Shown piece by piece: positions 9,654 to 18,621 of a stretch of 64,000 nt of DNA. Position 1 is the first letter of the stretch. Each line of letters begins with the position of its first letter. Below the pieces are notes generated by a model. The model was not told the origin of the DNA, did not search any database, and saw only the letters and a program-made list of their open reading frames with translations. The DNA is taken from contig NZ_QUMD01000002.1 of the NCBI RefSeq assembly GCF_003481985.1, forward strand, positions 248,001 to 312,000. Reading direction: 5' to 3'. Source of the DNA: Clostridium sp. OF09-36 (GTDB taxonomy: Bacteria; Bacillota; Clostridia; Lachnospirales; Lachnospiraceae). The position numbers and the translations under genes were made by a program.

Positions 9654-11785
9654 TTAACGGATAAAATGACGGTTTGGATGTGTTGCTGCCGCCAAAGCCG
9701 CCCTAAATGCCGCCTGCTTTGCCAGGTCGTCTGCCTCTTTTTGTTCTTCCGGTGTTTTTACTGCCTTCGGAAGAACGGAAGCTACCTGCTCTCTGGCCGC
9801 TGCAGATGTTACAGTCTCTGTTGCCTGCTCTGGCTTTTTCTCTGCAGTTGGTTGTACTGTTGGCACTCCCTGCTCTGCAGTTGAAGCAGCCTGTTCTACC
9901 GGCTGAACTGCTGATGCTGACTGTTTCAAGGTTTCCAGTTCCAGTCTTACACTCTCGCCATCTCTTTGTGCTACTTCAAGTTTGATCCGCATCTGCTCTG
10001 TTTCTGCTTTCGCCTCAGCGAGCGCTGCTTTTAATTCTGCCTCGGTATGCTCTGCTGCTTCCCGGGTCTGTCTCAGTTCACGGGCTGTTTCCTCTGCAGT
10101 CGTGCGAATGCTTTCAAGCTCGCCGGCTGCTTTCTGCTTCTCCTCGCGTGCCTCATCAAGCTCCATAACTGCCATTTCCGTTTCGTCATGTGCCTGGGAA
10201 AGCTCTTGTTTTGCGGTCTCTGCCTCGCTCTTGGCCTGGGCAAGCTCCTGTCTCGCAGTCTCTGCCTCGGTTCTGGCCTGGGCAAGCTCCTGTCTTGCGG
10301 TCTCTGCCTCGGTCCTGAGCTGGGACAATTTCTCTTTTGCAGCCTCTGCTTCACTTCTAAACTGAGTCAGTCCCTGCTTTGTACTCTCTGCTTCACTTCT
10401 GCTCTGGGCAAGTTCCTGCTTCGCACTCTCTGCTTCATTTCTGCTTTGAGCAAGTTCCTGCTTCGCACTCTCTGCTTCACTTCTGCTCTGAGCAAGTTCC
10501 TGCTTCGCACTTTCTGCTTCATTTCTGCTCTGAGTAAGTTCCTGCTTCGTACTTTCTGCCTCAGTTTTGATTTTGGACAGTTCCTGTTTCACAGATTCGT
10601 TTTCTGCCTTTGTCTGGGCAAGCTCCTGTCTCGCAGTCTCTGCCTCACTTCTGGCCTGATTAAGCTCCTGCTTTGCAGTCTCTGCCTCGCTTCTAGCCTG
10701 ATTAAGCTCCTGCTTTGTAGTCTCCGCCTCAGTTCTAAGCTGGGACAATTCCTGAATCGAAGAAGCATTCTTCAAGTGAGCCTGCTGCAACTCATTTTCT
10801 GCTGCACTTTGCTCAGACTGCAGCTTCGCAAGTTCCTCGCGTACTGCCTCCAGCTCCTGTTTCAACTGATCCGACTCTGCAGATTTTCCTTCCAAATCTT
10901 TTTTCAGTTGTTCTGTTTCCTCAGTCTTTTCTTTCAGATTCTGCTTTAATGCTTCTGCATCTGCTTTCGCACTCTCGGCCGCATTTCTTGCCGCTTCTGC
11001 CTCCGCCTTTGCGTTTTCAGCCTCGCTTCTTGCCGCCTCTGCTTCCGCCTTTACGTTTTCAGCCTCACTTTTTACGGTTTCTGCTTCTTCCTGCGTAGCT
11101 CTATTGCATTTCTTGCAGTTTCAGCTTCTGCCTTTGCATTTTCCAGTTCCATTCTGGCATGCTCCAGACTTGCTTCTACCGTCTTTGTTTCCGCTTTTGC
11201 AGCTTCTGTCTCACTTCTCGCTAACGCAGTTTTCTCACGTGCCGCTTCCGCTTCCGCAACCGCAGCTTCCTGCGCTGATACAGCGGCTGCTTTTTCCTGA
11301 CGGACTGCCTCAGTCTCTGCTTTTGCCGCAGCAAGCTCCTGTCTTGCTGCCTCGCAGCGGTTCTTCAAAGCCTCGATTTCCTGCCCGGCTGTCTCCAGCT
11401 TTTCCTTCGCAGTTTCCAGTTCCTCCCTGTCTTTTAACGGGGCAGCCTTCGCCACCTCCAGCTCACGGGACTGCGCATCCAGCTTCATCTGTGTGGTGAT
11501 CAGCTCATGCTTTAAGCTGTAAGCATCCTTCTCCAGCTCTTCCTTCTGCTGCTCCAGACCGTCTGCACGCATCTGCTCTTTAAAATAATCATCAGAAAGG
11601 TTCAGCTGAATGGTCAGATTCTGGTATTCCGGGCTTTGTCTGGAAAAACCATCCAGTTTCCGCACTGCTCCGATCTTTTCATTTAAATACGCTGCAACCT
11701 GTCTTAAATACGCTTCATCTTCCTCGCCGCCCAGCGTAAAAACGGTTCCATCTATAAACACTTCCGTGTAATTTTTCTTTTCCAT
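9654..11785 (-). CDS. zapA: ZapA-type cell division protein with giant coiled-coil extension (frameshifted)
   Basis: About 710 residues after restoring one base near 11100 (ATAGAG|CTACG, probably GAGGCT). The first ~100 residues match ZapA (TEVFIDGTVFTLGGEE, then YLRQVAAYLNEKI), which bundles FtsZ filaments at the division site. The rest is one continuous Ala/Glu/Lys/Gln-rich coiled coil including about fourteen 14-residue repeats, ending in a short Pro/Ala/Glu-rich tail. Ordinary ZapA is about 100 residues. No signal peptide or membrane segment is visible, so it should be cytoplasmic. The start is the ATG that opens the ZapA domain. The coil is in frame on both sides of the break, which supports a single gene. 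Confidence 0.8.
10167..10754 (-). repeat. Fourteen tandem 42-bp repeats inside zapA coiled coil
   Basis: The coding sequence contains about fourteen consecutive 14-residue units with consensus QELAQ(S/A)RxEAE(T/S)AK, with one more degenerate unit after them. Fourteen residues equal two heptads, so the repeat keeps coiled-coil register. The central units (QELAQSRNEAESAK and QELAQSRSEAESAK alternating) are nearly identical at DNA level, which suggests recent slippage or unequal crossing-over. Confidence 0.9.
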
Positions 11786-11901
11786 GAAATTTCCTTATAA
11801 AATAAATCAATTAATTTAAAATACTGTATACATGTTTCTATCAATTCGCACTCATTTTAACATATTCCATCCGTCTCAACAAGAGTGTTTTGTTACTATA
11901 A

Positions 11902-12909
11902 CTACTTTTCACTTTCTTTATAAGGAATGTCCAGATGCTGGTAAGCCAGTTGGGTTGCCACACGGCCGCGCGGGGTCCGGTTTAAAAAGCCATTCATAAG
12001 AAGGTATGGCTCATAAACATCCTCCAGCGTGCCTGCATCCTCGCCGAGAGCTGCCGCCAAAGTTTCCAGTCCTACCGGACCTCCTCCAAATTTCTCGATC
12101 ATCATGAGAAGAATGCTCCGGTCGTTATTATCCAGACCAACCTTGTCCACATCCAGAATGTCCAGTGCAAAATCCGCCACCTGTTTGGTGATGACTCCGT
12201 CATATTTTACCTGTGCGAAATCGCGGACCCGCTTTAACAGGCGGTTTGCCAGACGCGGCGTTCCGCGTGAACGTCTTGCGATTTCCGCAGCACCCTCCGG
12301 ATCAATTCCGACACCAAGCACTGCTGCCGAGCGCTCTACGATTACCTGCAGCTCTGCCGGTGTATAAAACTCCAGCTTCTGTACCACACCAAAACGGTCA
12401 CGCAGCGGCGCTGTCAGAAGTCCCGCTCTTGTCGTTGCCCCCACAAGGGTAAAATGCGGCAGATCCAGCCGGATAGAGCGGGCAGAAGATTCCTTTCCCA
12501 GCATAATATCGATTGCAAAATCCTCCATAGCCGGGTAAAGCACCTCCTCTACCTGACGGTTAAGACGGTGGATTTCGTCTACAAACAATACATCTCCCTC
12601 CTGGAGATTGTTTAAAATGGCCGCCATCTCTCCCGGCTTTTCAATGGCCGGACCGGAAGTCACCTTCATATGAACGCCCATCTCGTTGGCAATAATGCCA
12701 GAAAGCGTTGTTTTTCCCAGTCCTGGCGGTCCGTAAAACAGCACATGGTCCAGCGATTCCCCACGCGCCTTTGCCGCGTCGATGTAGACCTTTAAATTAT
12801 TTTTGATTTTTTCCTGCCCTATGTATTCGTCTAACAGCTGAGGACGGAGATTTGGCTCTATTACCTTATCCTCTTCCGTCACCTCAGTGGTAATGATCCG
12901 TCGTTCCAT
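11902..12909 (-). CDS. ruvB: Holliday junction branch migration ATPase RuvB
   Basis: AAA+ motor of the RuvABC resolvasome, 335 residues from the chosen ATG. Walker A GPPGLGKT, Walker B VDEIHRL, sensor 1 GATTRAG, arginine finger region LRDRFG, and the C-terminal winged helix GGGPVGLETLAAALGED and NRTPRGR are all present. The start at MERRIITTE follows GGAGCAGGAA; a longer in-frame extension to 12984 has no family similarity. It lies about 100 bases downstream of ruvA as in many bacteria. Confidence 0.97.
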   Translation of the reverse strand: MERRIITTEVTEEDKVIEPNLRPQLLDEYIGQEKIKNNLKVYIDAAKARGESLDHVLFYGPPGLGKTTLSGIIANEMGVHMKVTSGPAIEKPGEMAAILNNLQEGDVLFVDEIHRLNRQVEEVLYPAMEDFAIDIMLGKESSARSIRLDLPHFTLVGATTRAGLLTAPLRDRFGVVQKLEFYTPAELQVIVERSAAVLGVGIDPEGAAEIARRSRGTPRLANRLLKRVRDFAQVKYDGVITKQVADFALDILDVDKVGLDNNDRSILLMMIEKFGGGPVGLETLAAALGEDAGTLEDVYEPYLLMNGFLNRTPRGRVATQLAYQHLDIPYKESEK

Positions 12910-13013
12910 TTCCTGCTCCAATACTGATTTTCTAATCGATTTGCACCTGCATGCCTGCCCGCTTTTGGTGAACCAGACTGGCAATGAATAACTGGGGATT
13001 CCCGCTTATTATC

Positions 13014-13636
13014 TTAAAATGCCAGAAATTTCAGCGATGCCTTCAGCACAGCTTCCGCATTCATGCCTTCCTTGATTTCTACCTGCCGCACAGCTTTGGT
13101 TGCTTCTGTCGGTGAGTAACCAAGAGCAACCAGTGCTCAATCGCCTCTTTTCCTGCTCCATCCACACCAGAAGCCGCTGCAGCAACATTTGCCTCGGCCT
13201 GTCCACCCGCAAACTGCAGCGGGAGCACATCATCCATGCTAATCTTGTCCTTTAAATCCAAAATCACACGCTTTGCTGTCTTCGGGCCAATGCCCGGTGC
13301 TTTTGCGATTGCCTTGGCATCCTCCGCTATGATCGCCATGCGAAGATCGTCCGGGGTGAGGGAAGAAAGAATTCCAAGCGCTGCCTTCGGGCCGATGCCA
13401 TTTACACCGAGAAGCTGGTTAAACATCTTTAAATCCTGACGGCTTAGAAAGCCGTAAAGCGTCATGGAGTCTTCTTTCACCTGAAAGGAGGTATAGACCT
13501 TCATCTGCTCCCCCACATGAGGAAGCCGATCCAGCACAGACAGCGGAACGTGAATGTTCCACCCAATGCCTCCCGACTCAATTACCACCGTATCTTCCCA
13601 GTATTCTTCTAATGTTCCTTTGATATATGAAAACAA
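13014..13636 (-). CDS. ruvA: Holliday junction DNA-binding subunit RuvA (frameshifted)
   Basis: RuvA tetramer subunit, about 207 residues after one-base correction. Domain I opens MFSYIKGTLEEYW; the helix-hairpin-helix motifs are LLGVNGIGPKAALGIL and APGIGPKTAKRV; domain III is recovered downstream of position 13136 by changing ATTGAG|CACTGG to GAGGCACTGG, giving EALVALGYSPTEATKAV and an end at LKFLAF. Without the correction the protein ends early in unrelated residues. ruvAB is conserved, so I read this as an assembly indel. Confidence 0.93.
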
Positions 13637-13915
13637 ATGACTGACCTGACCTTTCCTAATATCCTTTTATCATGTTTTTTATTCTAGCATATCAGACTGC
13701 CTGACGCAAGGCAAATATCGAACAGACATTCTATTTTATCTTTATGGCAAGCACTTTCAGGAGCTGCCGAAGTTCGTAACTGTTCAGTACCTTCACAGTC
13801 ACGAGCAAAAATCCATGAAAAATTGCCTGCGGCAATGGGATTTTTGCCTGCCATCCTATGTTTTCTTACGGTCAGCGCAGTAAATGCGCAGACCTACTGA
13901 ACAGTTACCAAATTT
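13637..13915. other. Intergenic region with long inverted repeat
   Basis: No gene seen. The arms GTAACTGTTCAGTA (about 13785) and TACTGAACAGTTAC (about 13894) are perfect inverse copies enclosing an inner stem CAAAAATCCC.../GGGATTTTTG. The outer arms belong to the palindrome family dispersed through the window's intergenic regions. Confidence 0.55.
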
Positions 13916-14377
13916 CTATGAATCCCCCAACACGATCTGAATCAGGTTTTTGTTTAACATCATCGTGCGGTTCCACGGGTTAATAATGACTCCTTCGATT
14001 TCGTTCACCGTCAGTGCTGTCCGGAAAATCTGCTCCAGATCAGCCAGAAACGTGGACTTCACCTGATCCGCACCACGCAATTCCTCTTCAAAGCTGGTAA
14101 ATGCCACCCACCATGCTTTTCCATCTGCAGTCTGCACTGCCTGAATCTGCATCGGAGCTGCCGGATTTGGCAGTAACTGCGACATGCCACTCTGATCCTG
14201 CGGCATGTCCACCGCCAGAATAACCTGTCCCCGCTCCCGCATCCGCCGGCGGAGCACAGTCAACGCGTGAGCCAGTAGTTCTTCGCTCGGTTCCTGCTGC
14301 AATGCAGCAATCGCTTCCTCAATTTTTTCATTTCCGATCAGGCCTTCATCCTTTTTCGTGTTCTCTGTTGTATTCAT
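13916..14377 (-). CDS. SseB family protein
   Basis: 153-residue SseB-like protein (named for enhanced serine sensitivity in E. coli; biochemical role unclear). Visible family traits are the mid-domain WVAFTSFEEELRG and the C-terminal EGVIINPWNRTMMLNK. No membrane segment. It stands alone between intergenic repeat regions. Assignment rests on overall pattern rather than catalytic residues. Confidence 0.75.
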   Translation of the reverse strand: MNTTENTKKDEGLIGNEKIEEAIAALQQEPSEELLAHALTVLRRRMRERGQVILAVDMPQDQSGMSQLLPNPAAPMQIQAVQTADGKAWWVAFTSFEEELRGADQVKSTFLADLEQIFRTALTVNEIEGVIINPWNRTMMLNKNLIQIVLGDS

Positions 14378-14403
14378 CCTATTGTCCCGCTCTTTCTTAT
14401 CCT

Positions 14404-14422
14404 GTTACTGTTAAACAGCAAC
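14404..14422. repeat. Short palindrome of dispersed family
   Basis: GTTACTGTT/AACAGCAAC, an imperfect palindrome with one A:C mismatch; a minimal member of the intergenic palindrome family also seen at 28334 and 51062. Confidence 0.5.
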
Positions 14423-14487
14423 GGATTTTGCCAATCCTCCGCATTTCAAATCGGCAAAATCTGCTGCAATAACTGTATTTAACGATT

Positions 14488-14871
14488 TTACACCGTAATC
14501 TCAATCTGGTTCTGCTCAATGGCAACGATACAGCTTTCGTAGTAGCCGTCTCCCGTTGTTCTCGGTCCACTGATCACTTCGTAGCCAGCATCCTGCAATT
14601 TGGCTGTAATTTGCTCCACATTTTCCTTGCTGCCAACACTGAACGCAATATGTGCGTAGCCTGTCCGGTCTAGATTTTTCGGTAAATCTGACATTTTCGG
14701 TTTATTCATAATTTCCAGTCTCGCCCCATCATCAAAAGAAAGAAAATAAGACCGGAATCCTGTCCGCATATTATAATACCCGTCATTTGATTTTGCACCC
14801 AGGTATTTCACAAAAAAATCCCGCGTCTTTTCCAGATCATTCACATACAGTGCGATATGTTCTATTTTCAT
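14488..14871 (-). CDS. VOC superfamily protein (glyoxalase/bleomycin-resistance fold)
   Basis: 127-residue vicinal-oxygen-chelate protein. The opening MKIEHIALYVNDLEKTRDFF and the end SCIVAIEQNQIEITV are typical of glyoxalase I-like members; metal ligand candidates are His5, Glu in RLEIM and the final Glu. I chose the ATG at 14871, ten bases after GGAGG, rather than the ATG directly after the deformylase stop. It is co-transcribed with the deformylase-like gene. Substrate unknown. Confidence 0.85.
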   Translation of the reverse strand: MKIEHIALYVNDLEKTRDFFVKYLGAKSNDGYYNMRTGFRSYFLSFDDGARLEIMNKPKMSDLPKNLDRTGYAHIAFSVGSKENVEQITAKLQDAGYEVISGPRTTGDGYYESCIVAIEQNQIEITV

Positions 14872-14892
14872 AGACGTAATTCCTCCACCCAT

Positions 14893-15303
14893 TTAGATAA
14901 TGATTCCCGCCAGATGATCACATTCATGCTGAATGATCTGGGCTGTCCAGCCGCTGAATTTCTGATGCTGCTTTTTGAAATTCATATCTTCGTATTCAAC
15001 TTCAATCTCCTCATAACGGGTCGTTTTCCTAACCCCGGACAGGGAAAGACAGCCCTCTTCCGTCTCAAATGCACCGGATTTTTTCACAACGACAGGGTTA
15101 AACATCGCAACATTCATAAATCCCATATTCACCGCAATGATATTTTTCTGCACCCCGATCATATTCGCTGCCATGCCAACACACTCTGCCTCGTGGGCCT
15201 TCAAGGTATCTAAAAGATCGAGTGCGACCTGGCGGTCCGCAGAAGTTGCCGGAAGTGATTTCTGTTTTAAGAATGCGATGTCTCGCATGATTGGTCTTAC
15301 CAT
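14893..15303 (-). CDS. Peptide deformylase-like protein
   Basis: 136-residue metallohydrolase of the polypeptide deformylase family. Motif 2 EGCLSLSG (metal-binding Cys) and motif 3 QHECDHLAG (two His ligands and catalytic Glu) are present. Motif 1, usually GxGLAAPQ with a conserved Gln, reads VGMAANMIG, so Gln is replaced by Met. It is also shorter than typical deformylases (about 150-185). It may be a variant of the family rather than the housekeeping enzyme. The ATG follows GGAG by eight bases. Confidence 0.82.
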   Translation of the reverse strand: MVRPIMRDIAFLKQKSLPATSADRQVALDLLDTLKAHEAECVGMAANMIGVQKNIIAVNMGFMNVAMFNPVVVKKSGAFETEEGCLSLSGVRKTTRYEEIEVEYEDMNFKKQHQKFSGWTAQIIQHECDHLAGIII

Positions 15304-15386
15304 GATTTTGTCTCCATTCTATAGATTCATTTTTTGCGTGAACGATATAACATTGGCCTTTGTAATTGCAGAGTTGTGCGGCCAAA

Positions 15387-16880
15387 TCACATAATTGGAA
15401 CGACTTCTGCCTTCTGCCAACGATACTCATTCGGGATATCTCCGATTTTCCACCCGGAAGATGTCGTTTCCACATAGTAATACTTTTTCCCATTCCGTTC
15501 ATAATAGCTTCCCGGAATATCCGTGCCTGCAATACCAAGCGCCATATGGTCGGGCATGATAAGGATAACAACATCGTATCCCCGTTCTTTCAGAAGTCCT
15601 GCAAGCAGGAATGTTTTGTCTTCACAATCCCCGCACTGATCAACCAAGGTCTCATACGGATATTTGTACCATTCTTCCTGCCCTACCGATTCCTCATCGG
15701 TCTTGTATGGAATCGCCTGTACAAATGCAACCGTTTCCTGCACCTTTGCCCATTCGCTGCTCATGTTTTCTTTTTCACACAGCTCATCGATCGTCTCATT
15801 CGTGCGTTTTAACATGCTGACCGTGTATTCATCAGAAATATAATTTTTACAATCATTGGAATATTGGCGTGGTAACCCGCGATAATACATATAGACACCC
15901 ATATTTAATTCCATGGTCATTCCATTTTTCCATGATCCAGAAGGAGATTCCCATTCGTATTGTATTTTTACGTTTTCTTCAGAAACACGATTTGCCAGTT
16001 GCTGCATGTCCGGCTGACGGTCATCGAATAATGATTTTGCTGGCATGGTATTCCTATCTGCAATTTGCTGCGGTATTGCGTTATCCATTCTTGCCGTTGT
16101 ATTGGTATCACCCGCTGCAGACTGATAGGTATTACTCTTCCCGGTATTCGAAATTTTCAAGATAAAGACCAGGCATATCACAATTGTTATCTTGAAAAAA
16201 TTCCATATTTTTCGCCCGCCATGATTGTGACGAACATTTTTCTTTGTTTTTATATTGCTGTTCTTTTTTTGATCAAATGCAGGCTTCGCCCCATTCGGTT
16301 TTCCAGAATTATTCGCTGCAATGACATGCTTAATAGTCTGCGGCAATCGATTGTACTCTTCCGCCGTTGCAAGCATGGAGATCGTATCTGCAAAAAACTG
16401 TATGTATTTCGAAAATATGGCATATGGAGTTTTATAATACCGGTCCTCATAAGCCAGCTCCGGGATGTTATTCATATGACGGTCGATCATTTGTCCATCG
16501 TATGTCCGCTCAAAACGAATCGAATCTACGTTAGACAGGTATGCAATACTATCATGGATCAAAGATTCCCGTGAAGTTTCCATGCGTGCTTTGCCAATGA
16601 AAGGATTATCTGTTTTTGTGATACTCGTTCTTTTTTCTTTTAATGACTTAAGCGTCCCAAGCTGTTTATGGATCTCTTCCAAATGGCTTTCGTAAATTCC
16701 GACTGCTTCGCCCCTCGTGTTTTGGTCTGTATCCAGCATAACCATATAGATATTGTTTAGGTAATTGTAGGCACTGCCAAGATCCTTCTCCTGTAAATAC
16801 TTCTGGAAACGCTCAAGATTTACAATAGATTGCAAATACTGCAGTGGCGTCTTGTCCTTTATGTAAAATTCTTTTTCCAC
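15387..16880 (-). CDS. Membrane-anchored transglutaminase-like protein
   Basis: About 497 residues. The N-terminal ~215 residues are helical and polar with no recognised domain, followed by a basic stretch and one membrane segment (about 225-245, FFKITIVICLVFILKI), then a Ser/Thr/Asn-rich linker and a transglutaminase-like fold. The catalytic Cys lies in DQCGDCEDKT, the His in MPDHMALGI, and the acidic partner probably in YYVETTS. The fold likely faces outward, with a large cytoplasmic N-terminal part. The start is not ATG: GTG at 16880 sits six bases after AGGGGGA, with TTG at 16883 as alternative. No partner gene nearby suggests a function. Confidence 0.7.
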   Translation of the reverse strand: MEKEFYIKDKTPLQYLQSIVNLERFQKYLQEKDLGSAYNYLNNIYMVMLDTDQNTRGEAVGIYESHLEEIHKQLGTLKSLKEKRTSITKTDNPFIGKARMETSRESLIHDSIAYLSNVDSIRFERTYDGQMIDRHMNNIPELAYEDRYYKTPYAIFSKYIQFFADTISMLATAEEYNRLPQTIKHVIAANNSGKPNGAKPAFDQKKNSNIKTKKNVRHNHGGRKIWNFFKITIVICLVFILKISNTGKSNTYQSAAGDTNTTARMDNAIPQQIADRNTMPAKSLFDDRQPDMQQLANRVSEENVKIQYEWESPSGSWKNGMTMELNMGVYMYYRGLPRQYSNDCKNYISDEYTVSMLKRTNETIDELCEKENMSSEWAKVQETVAFVQAIPYKTDEESVGQEEWYKYPYETLVDQCGDCEDKTFLLAGLLKERGYDVVILIMPDHMALGIAGTDIPGSYYERNGKKYYYVETTSSGWKIGDIPNEYRWQKAEVVPIM

Positions 16881-17100
16881 CAATCTTCCCCCTGACTATA
16901 CGTTACAGCAAAACCCGGTTTTATCAGACACGTATCGGAAATGATATCCTTATGCTCATATGCAGCCCATTCACCAGTGTTCTGATCTTTCTTTGTATTT
17001 AAGTTGCTTTCGTTTATATTCTATTTATTGTTACTGTTACGTGCAAGCATCATTTTCGCAGTAGCGGATCGTAAAATCGAAGTAACGAGACCTCTACTAA

Positions 17101-17345
17101 TCAAGTCAAATTTGCCAGTGACCGCATCACCAGATCAATATCCTGGTTTTCCAGTTCCTGAATGATATGCAGATATGTTTTCTGTGTCGTTGTCATGCTG
17201 GCATGTCCAAGTCTCCGCGCCACACTTCCGATCGACACCCCTGCAAATAACAGAATTGACGCATGGGTATGACGCAATCCATGAACAGAAATCGTGGAAA
17301 TGCCGAGTTTCTTACAATAGCGCTCCAAAATCCCATTCACGGTTG
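17101..17345 (-). pseudogene. C-terminal remnant of a phage/ICE-type tyrosine integrase
   Basis: The frame encodes only the catalytic C-terminus of a Tn916/phage-class integrase: HGLRHTHAS (His-x-x-Arg box), RRLGHASMTTTQKTYLH (His and nucleophile Tyr), then a tail ELENQD. The upstream arm-binding and core domains and the first catalytic Arg are missing; a stop codon lies just upstream and the break falls about a dozen bases from the first hsdS recombination site (17357). It looks like a leftover of the element that once entered here, cut off when the hsd island reached its present form. Confidence 0.8.
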
Positions 17346-17356
17346 AATTTTATAGT

Positions 17357-17468
17357 ATAAATGATTATTTAGAAGAGATGGCAAAGACCATCTACGACTA
17401 TTGGTTTGTTCAATTTGATTTTCCAGATGATAATGGAAATCCATATAAATCATCTGGTGGAAAAATGA
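17357..17468 (+). repeat. hsdS inverted repeat arm, left copy (112 bp)
   Basis: 112 bases identical to the inverse of 20349-20460. It encodes the central conserved region of HsdS (NDYLEEMAKTIYDYW... to SGGKM). It begins with the 16-bp core ATAAATGATTATTTAG found four times in the locus. Identity stops abruptly at both ends. Confidence 0.95.
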
Positions 17469-18073
17469 GTTTCATTGACGATTTTGGCTTAGCTCCTTCT
17501 GATTGGAAATTTGGAAATTTATATGATATTGCTGAATTTATAAATGGCTTGGCATGTCAAAAGTATCGTCCTGATGAAACTGAAAATTCTCTTCCAGTAA
17601 TTAAAATCAAAGAGATGCATGAAGGTATATCTTCAAATACAGAACGAGTAAAAGCAACTATTCCCCAAAATAATATTGTAAACACCGGAGATATATTATT
17701 TTCTTGGTCTGCTTCACTTGAAGTCCAACGTTGGGCAGGCTTCAAAAGTGCCCTAAATCAACATATTTTTAAGGTAATTCCCAAGAAAAATTATACTCAA
17801 AGTTATGTTTATCACCAGCTAAGGGCATATATTATAAAATTTGTCCAATTGGCTGAAGCCAGGAAAACTACAATGGGGCATATAACCAGCGATCATTTAA
17901 GGCAAAGTGTCATTGTTTTACCACCTGAAAATATAATTCGCAAGTTTTCTAACCAAATTGATAAGATTCATACAGAAATTAGTCGCATCAATAAAGAAAA
18001 TCAGGAATTATATCAGTTAAGAAATTGGCTTCTGCCAATGTTGATGAATGGTCAGGCAACCATAGAAGATTGA
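17378..18073 (+). CDS. Silent 3' half of hsdS (central region plus second target recognition domain)
   Basis: 231-residue half specificity subunit on the strand opposite to hsdRMS. It starts inside the 112-bp repeat with MAKTIYDYWFVQFDF, then a target recognition domain different from that of the expressed gene (DWKFGNLYDIAEFING..., GDILFSWSASLEV, MGHITSDHLRQ), and the distal conserved end LRNWLLPMLMNGQ. No ribosome site or promoter is evident, so it is probably a storage cassette that becomes active after inversion joins it to an N-terminal half. Its stop overlaps the stop of the facing half gene. Confidence 0.85.
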   Translation: MAKTIYDYWFVQFDFPDDNGNPYKSSGGKMSFIDDFGLAPSDWKFGNLYDIAEFINGLACQKYRPDETENSLPVIKIKEMHEGISSNTERVKATIPQNNIVNTGDILFSWSASLEVQRWAGFKSALNQHIFKVIPKKNYTQSYVYHQLRAYIIKFVQLAEARKTTMGHITSDHLRQSVIVLPPENIIRKFSNQIDKIHTEISRINKENQELYQLRNWLLPMLMNGQATIED

Positions 18074-18609
18074 TCCGCTAAATAATCATTTATCTCTTTG
18101 TTATCAGAAATTTTACGATCAATTTTCTCTAACACATTAACTATTTTGTTCTGTTCTTCTAAAGGAATTAATGGGACTGTATATTCCGGAAAACTTTCAA
18201 TCGAAATTCTATCTACAGTGCTTCCCTTGACTGTCTGATTCTTAATAAATGAAGTCCATTCTGGTGATTTGAAATAATAATACAACCATTTAACGTTTAT
18301 TTTGTCGCTAATATTTCTTACTATTGCAAGTCTTCTTCCAAGGCAACCATAAAAATCCTTTGGGATCAGTGCATATCTACCTAAGGTTGCCTCATATGAA
18401 AATACAATATCATTTTCTTGCAGAATTACTCTTTTTGTCCATTTCACATAATCATCTTCAGATAAATGGGCATACTGTGACGGATCTAACATTCCATCTT
18501 CTGTAATAGCATCTATCCCAAGATAAATAGGCCCATTTTCAGTTTTTTTAGGAGTTGCATGAGGTCCATCATAAACCTTGCAAATACTTTTTATTTCTAT
18601 TCTTTTCAT
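18052..18609 (-). CDS. 5' half of hsdS (first target recognition domain only)
   Basis: 185-residue half specificity subunit. It begins with MKRIEIKSICKVYDGPHATP and contains a complete first-type target recognition domain (LQENDIVFSYEATLG, IPLEEQNKIVNVLEKID) ending at the core site as NKEINDYL, after which it runs out in eight unrelated residues. It starts 12 bases after the recombinase stop, so it may be translated from the same transcript. Inversion between the cores at 17357 and 18078 would extend it through the facing half cassette into a complete second HsdS. Confidence 0.85.
   Translation of the reverse strand: MKRIEIKSICKVYDGPHATPKKTENGPIYLGIDAITEDGMLDPSQYAHLSEDDYVKWTKRVILQENDIVFSYEATLGRYALIPKDFYGCLGRRLAIVRNISDKINVKWLYYYFKSPEWTSFIKNQTVKGSTVDRISIESFPEYTVPLIPLEEQNKIVNVLEKIDRKISDNKEINDYLADQSSMVA
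18065..18093 (-). repeat. hsdS inverted repeat, core site S2 (29 bp perfect)
   Basis: 29 bases identical to the inverse of 19694-19722, with weaker similarity extending about 45 bases into the LLPMLMN coding end. It contains core ATAAATGATTATTTAG (minus orientation, 18078-18093). Confidence 0.9.
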
Positions 18610-18621
18610 GTATCAACATTC

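Noticed and set aside
10167..10754. Regular 42-bp repeats suggestive of a CRISPR-like or satellite array
   Set aside because: They are in frame, contiguous with no unique spacers, and encode heptad-registered coiled coil continuing from ZapA.
9982..10949. Plus-strand Ser/Leu/Cys-rich frames of up to 300 residues
   Set aside because: These are antisense shadows of the repetitive ZapA coil.
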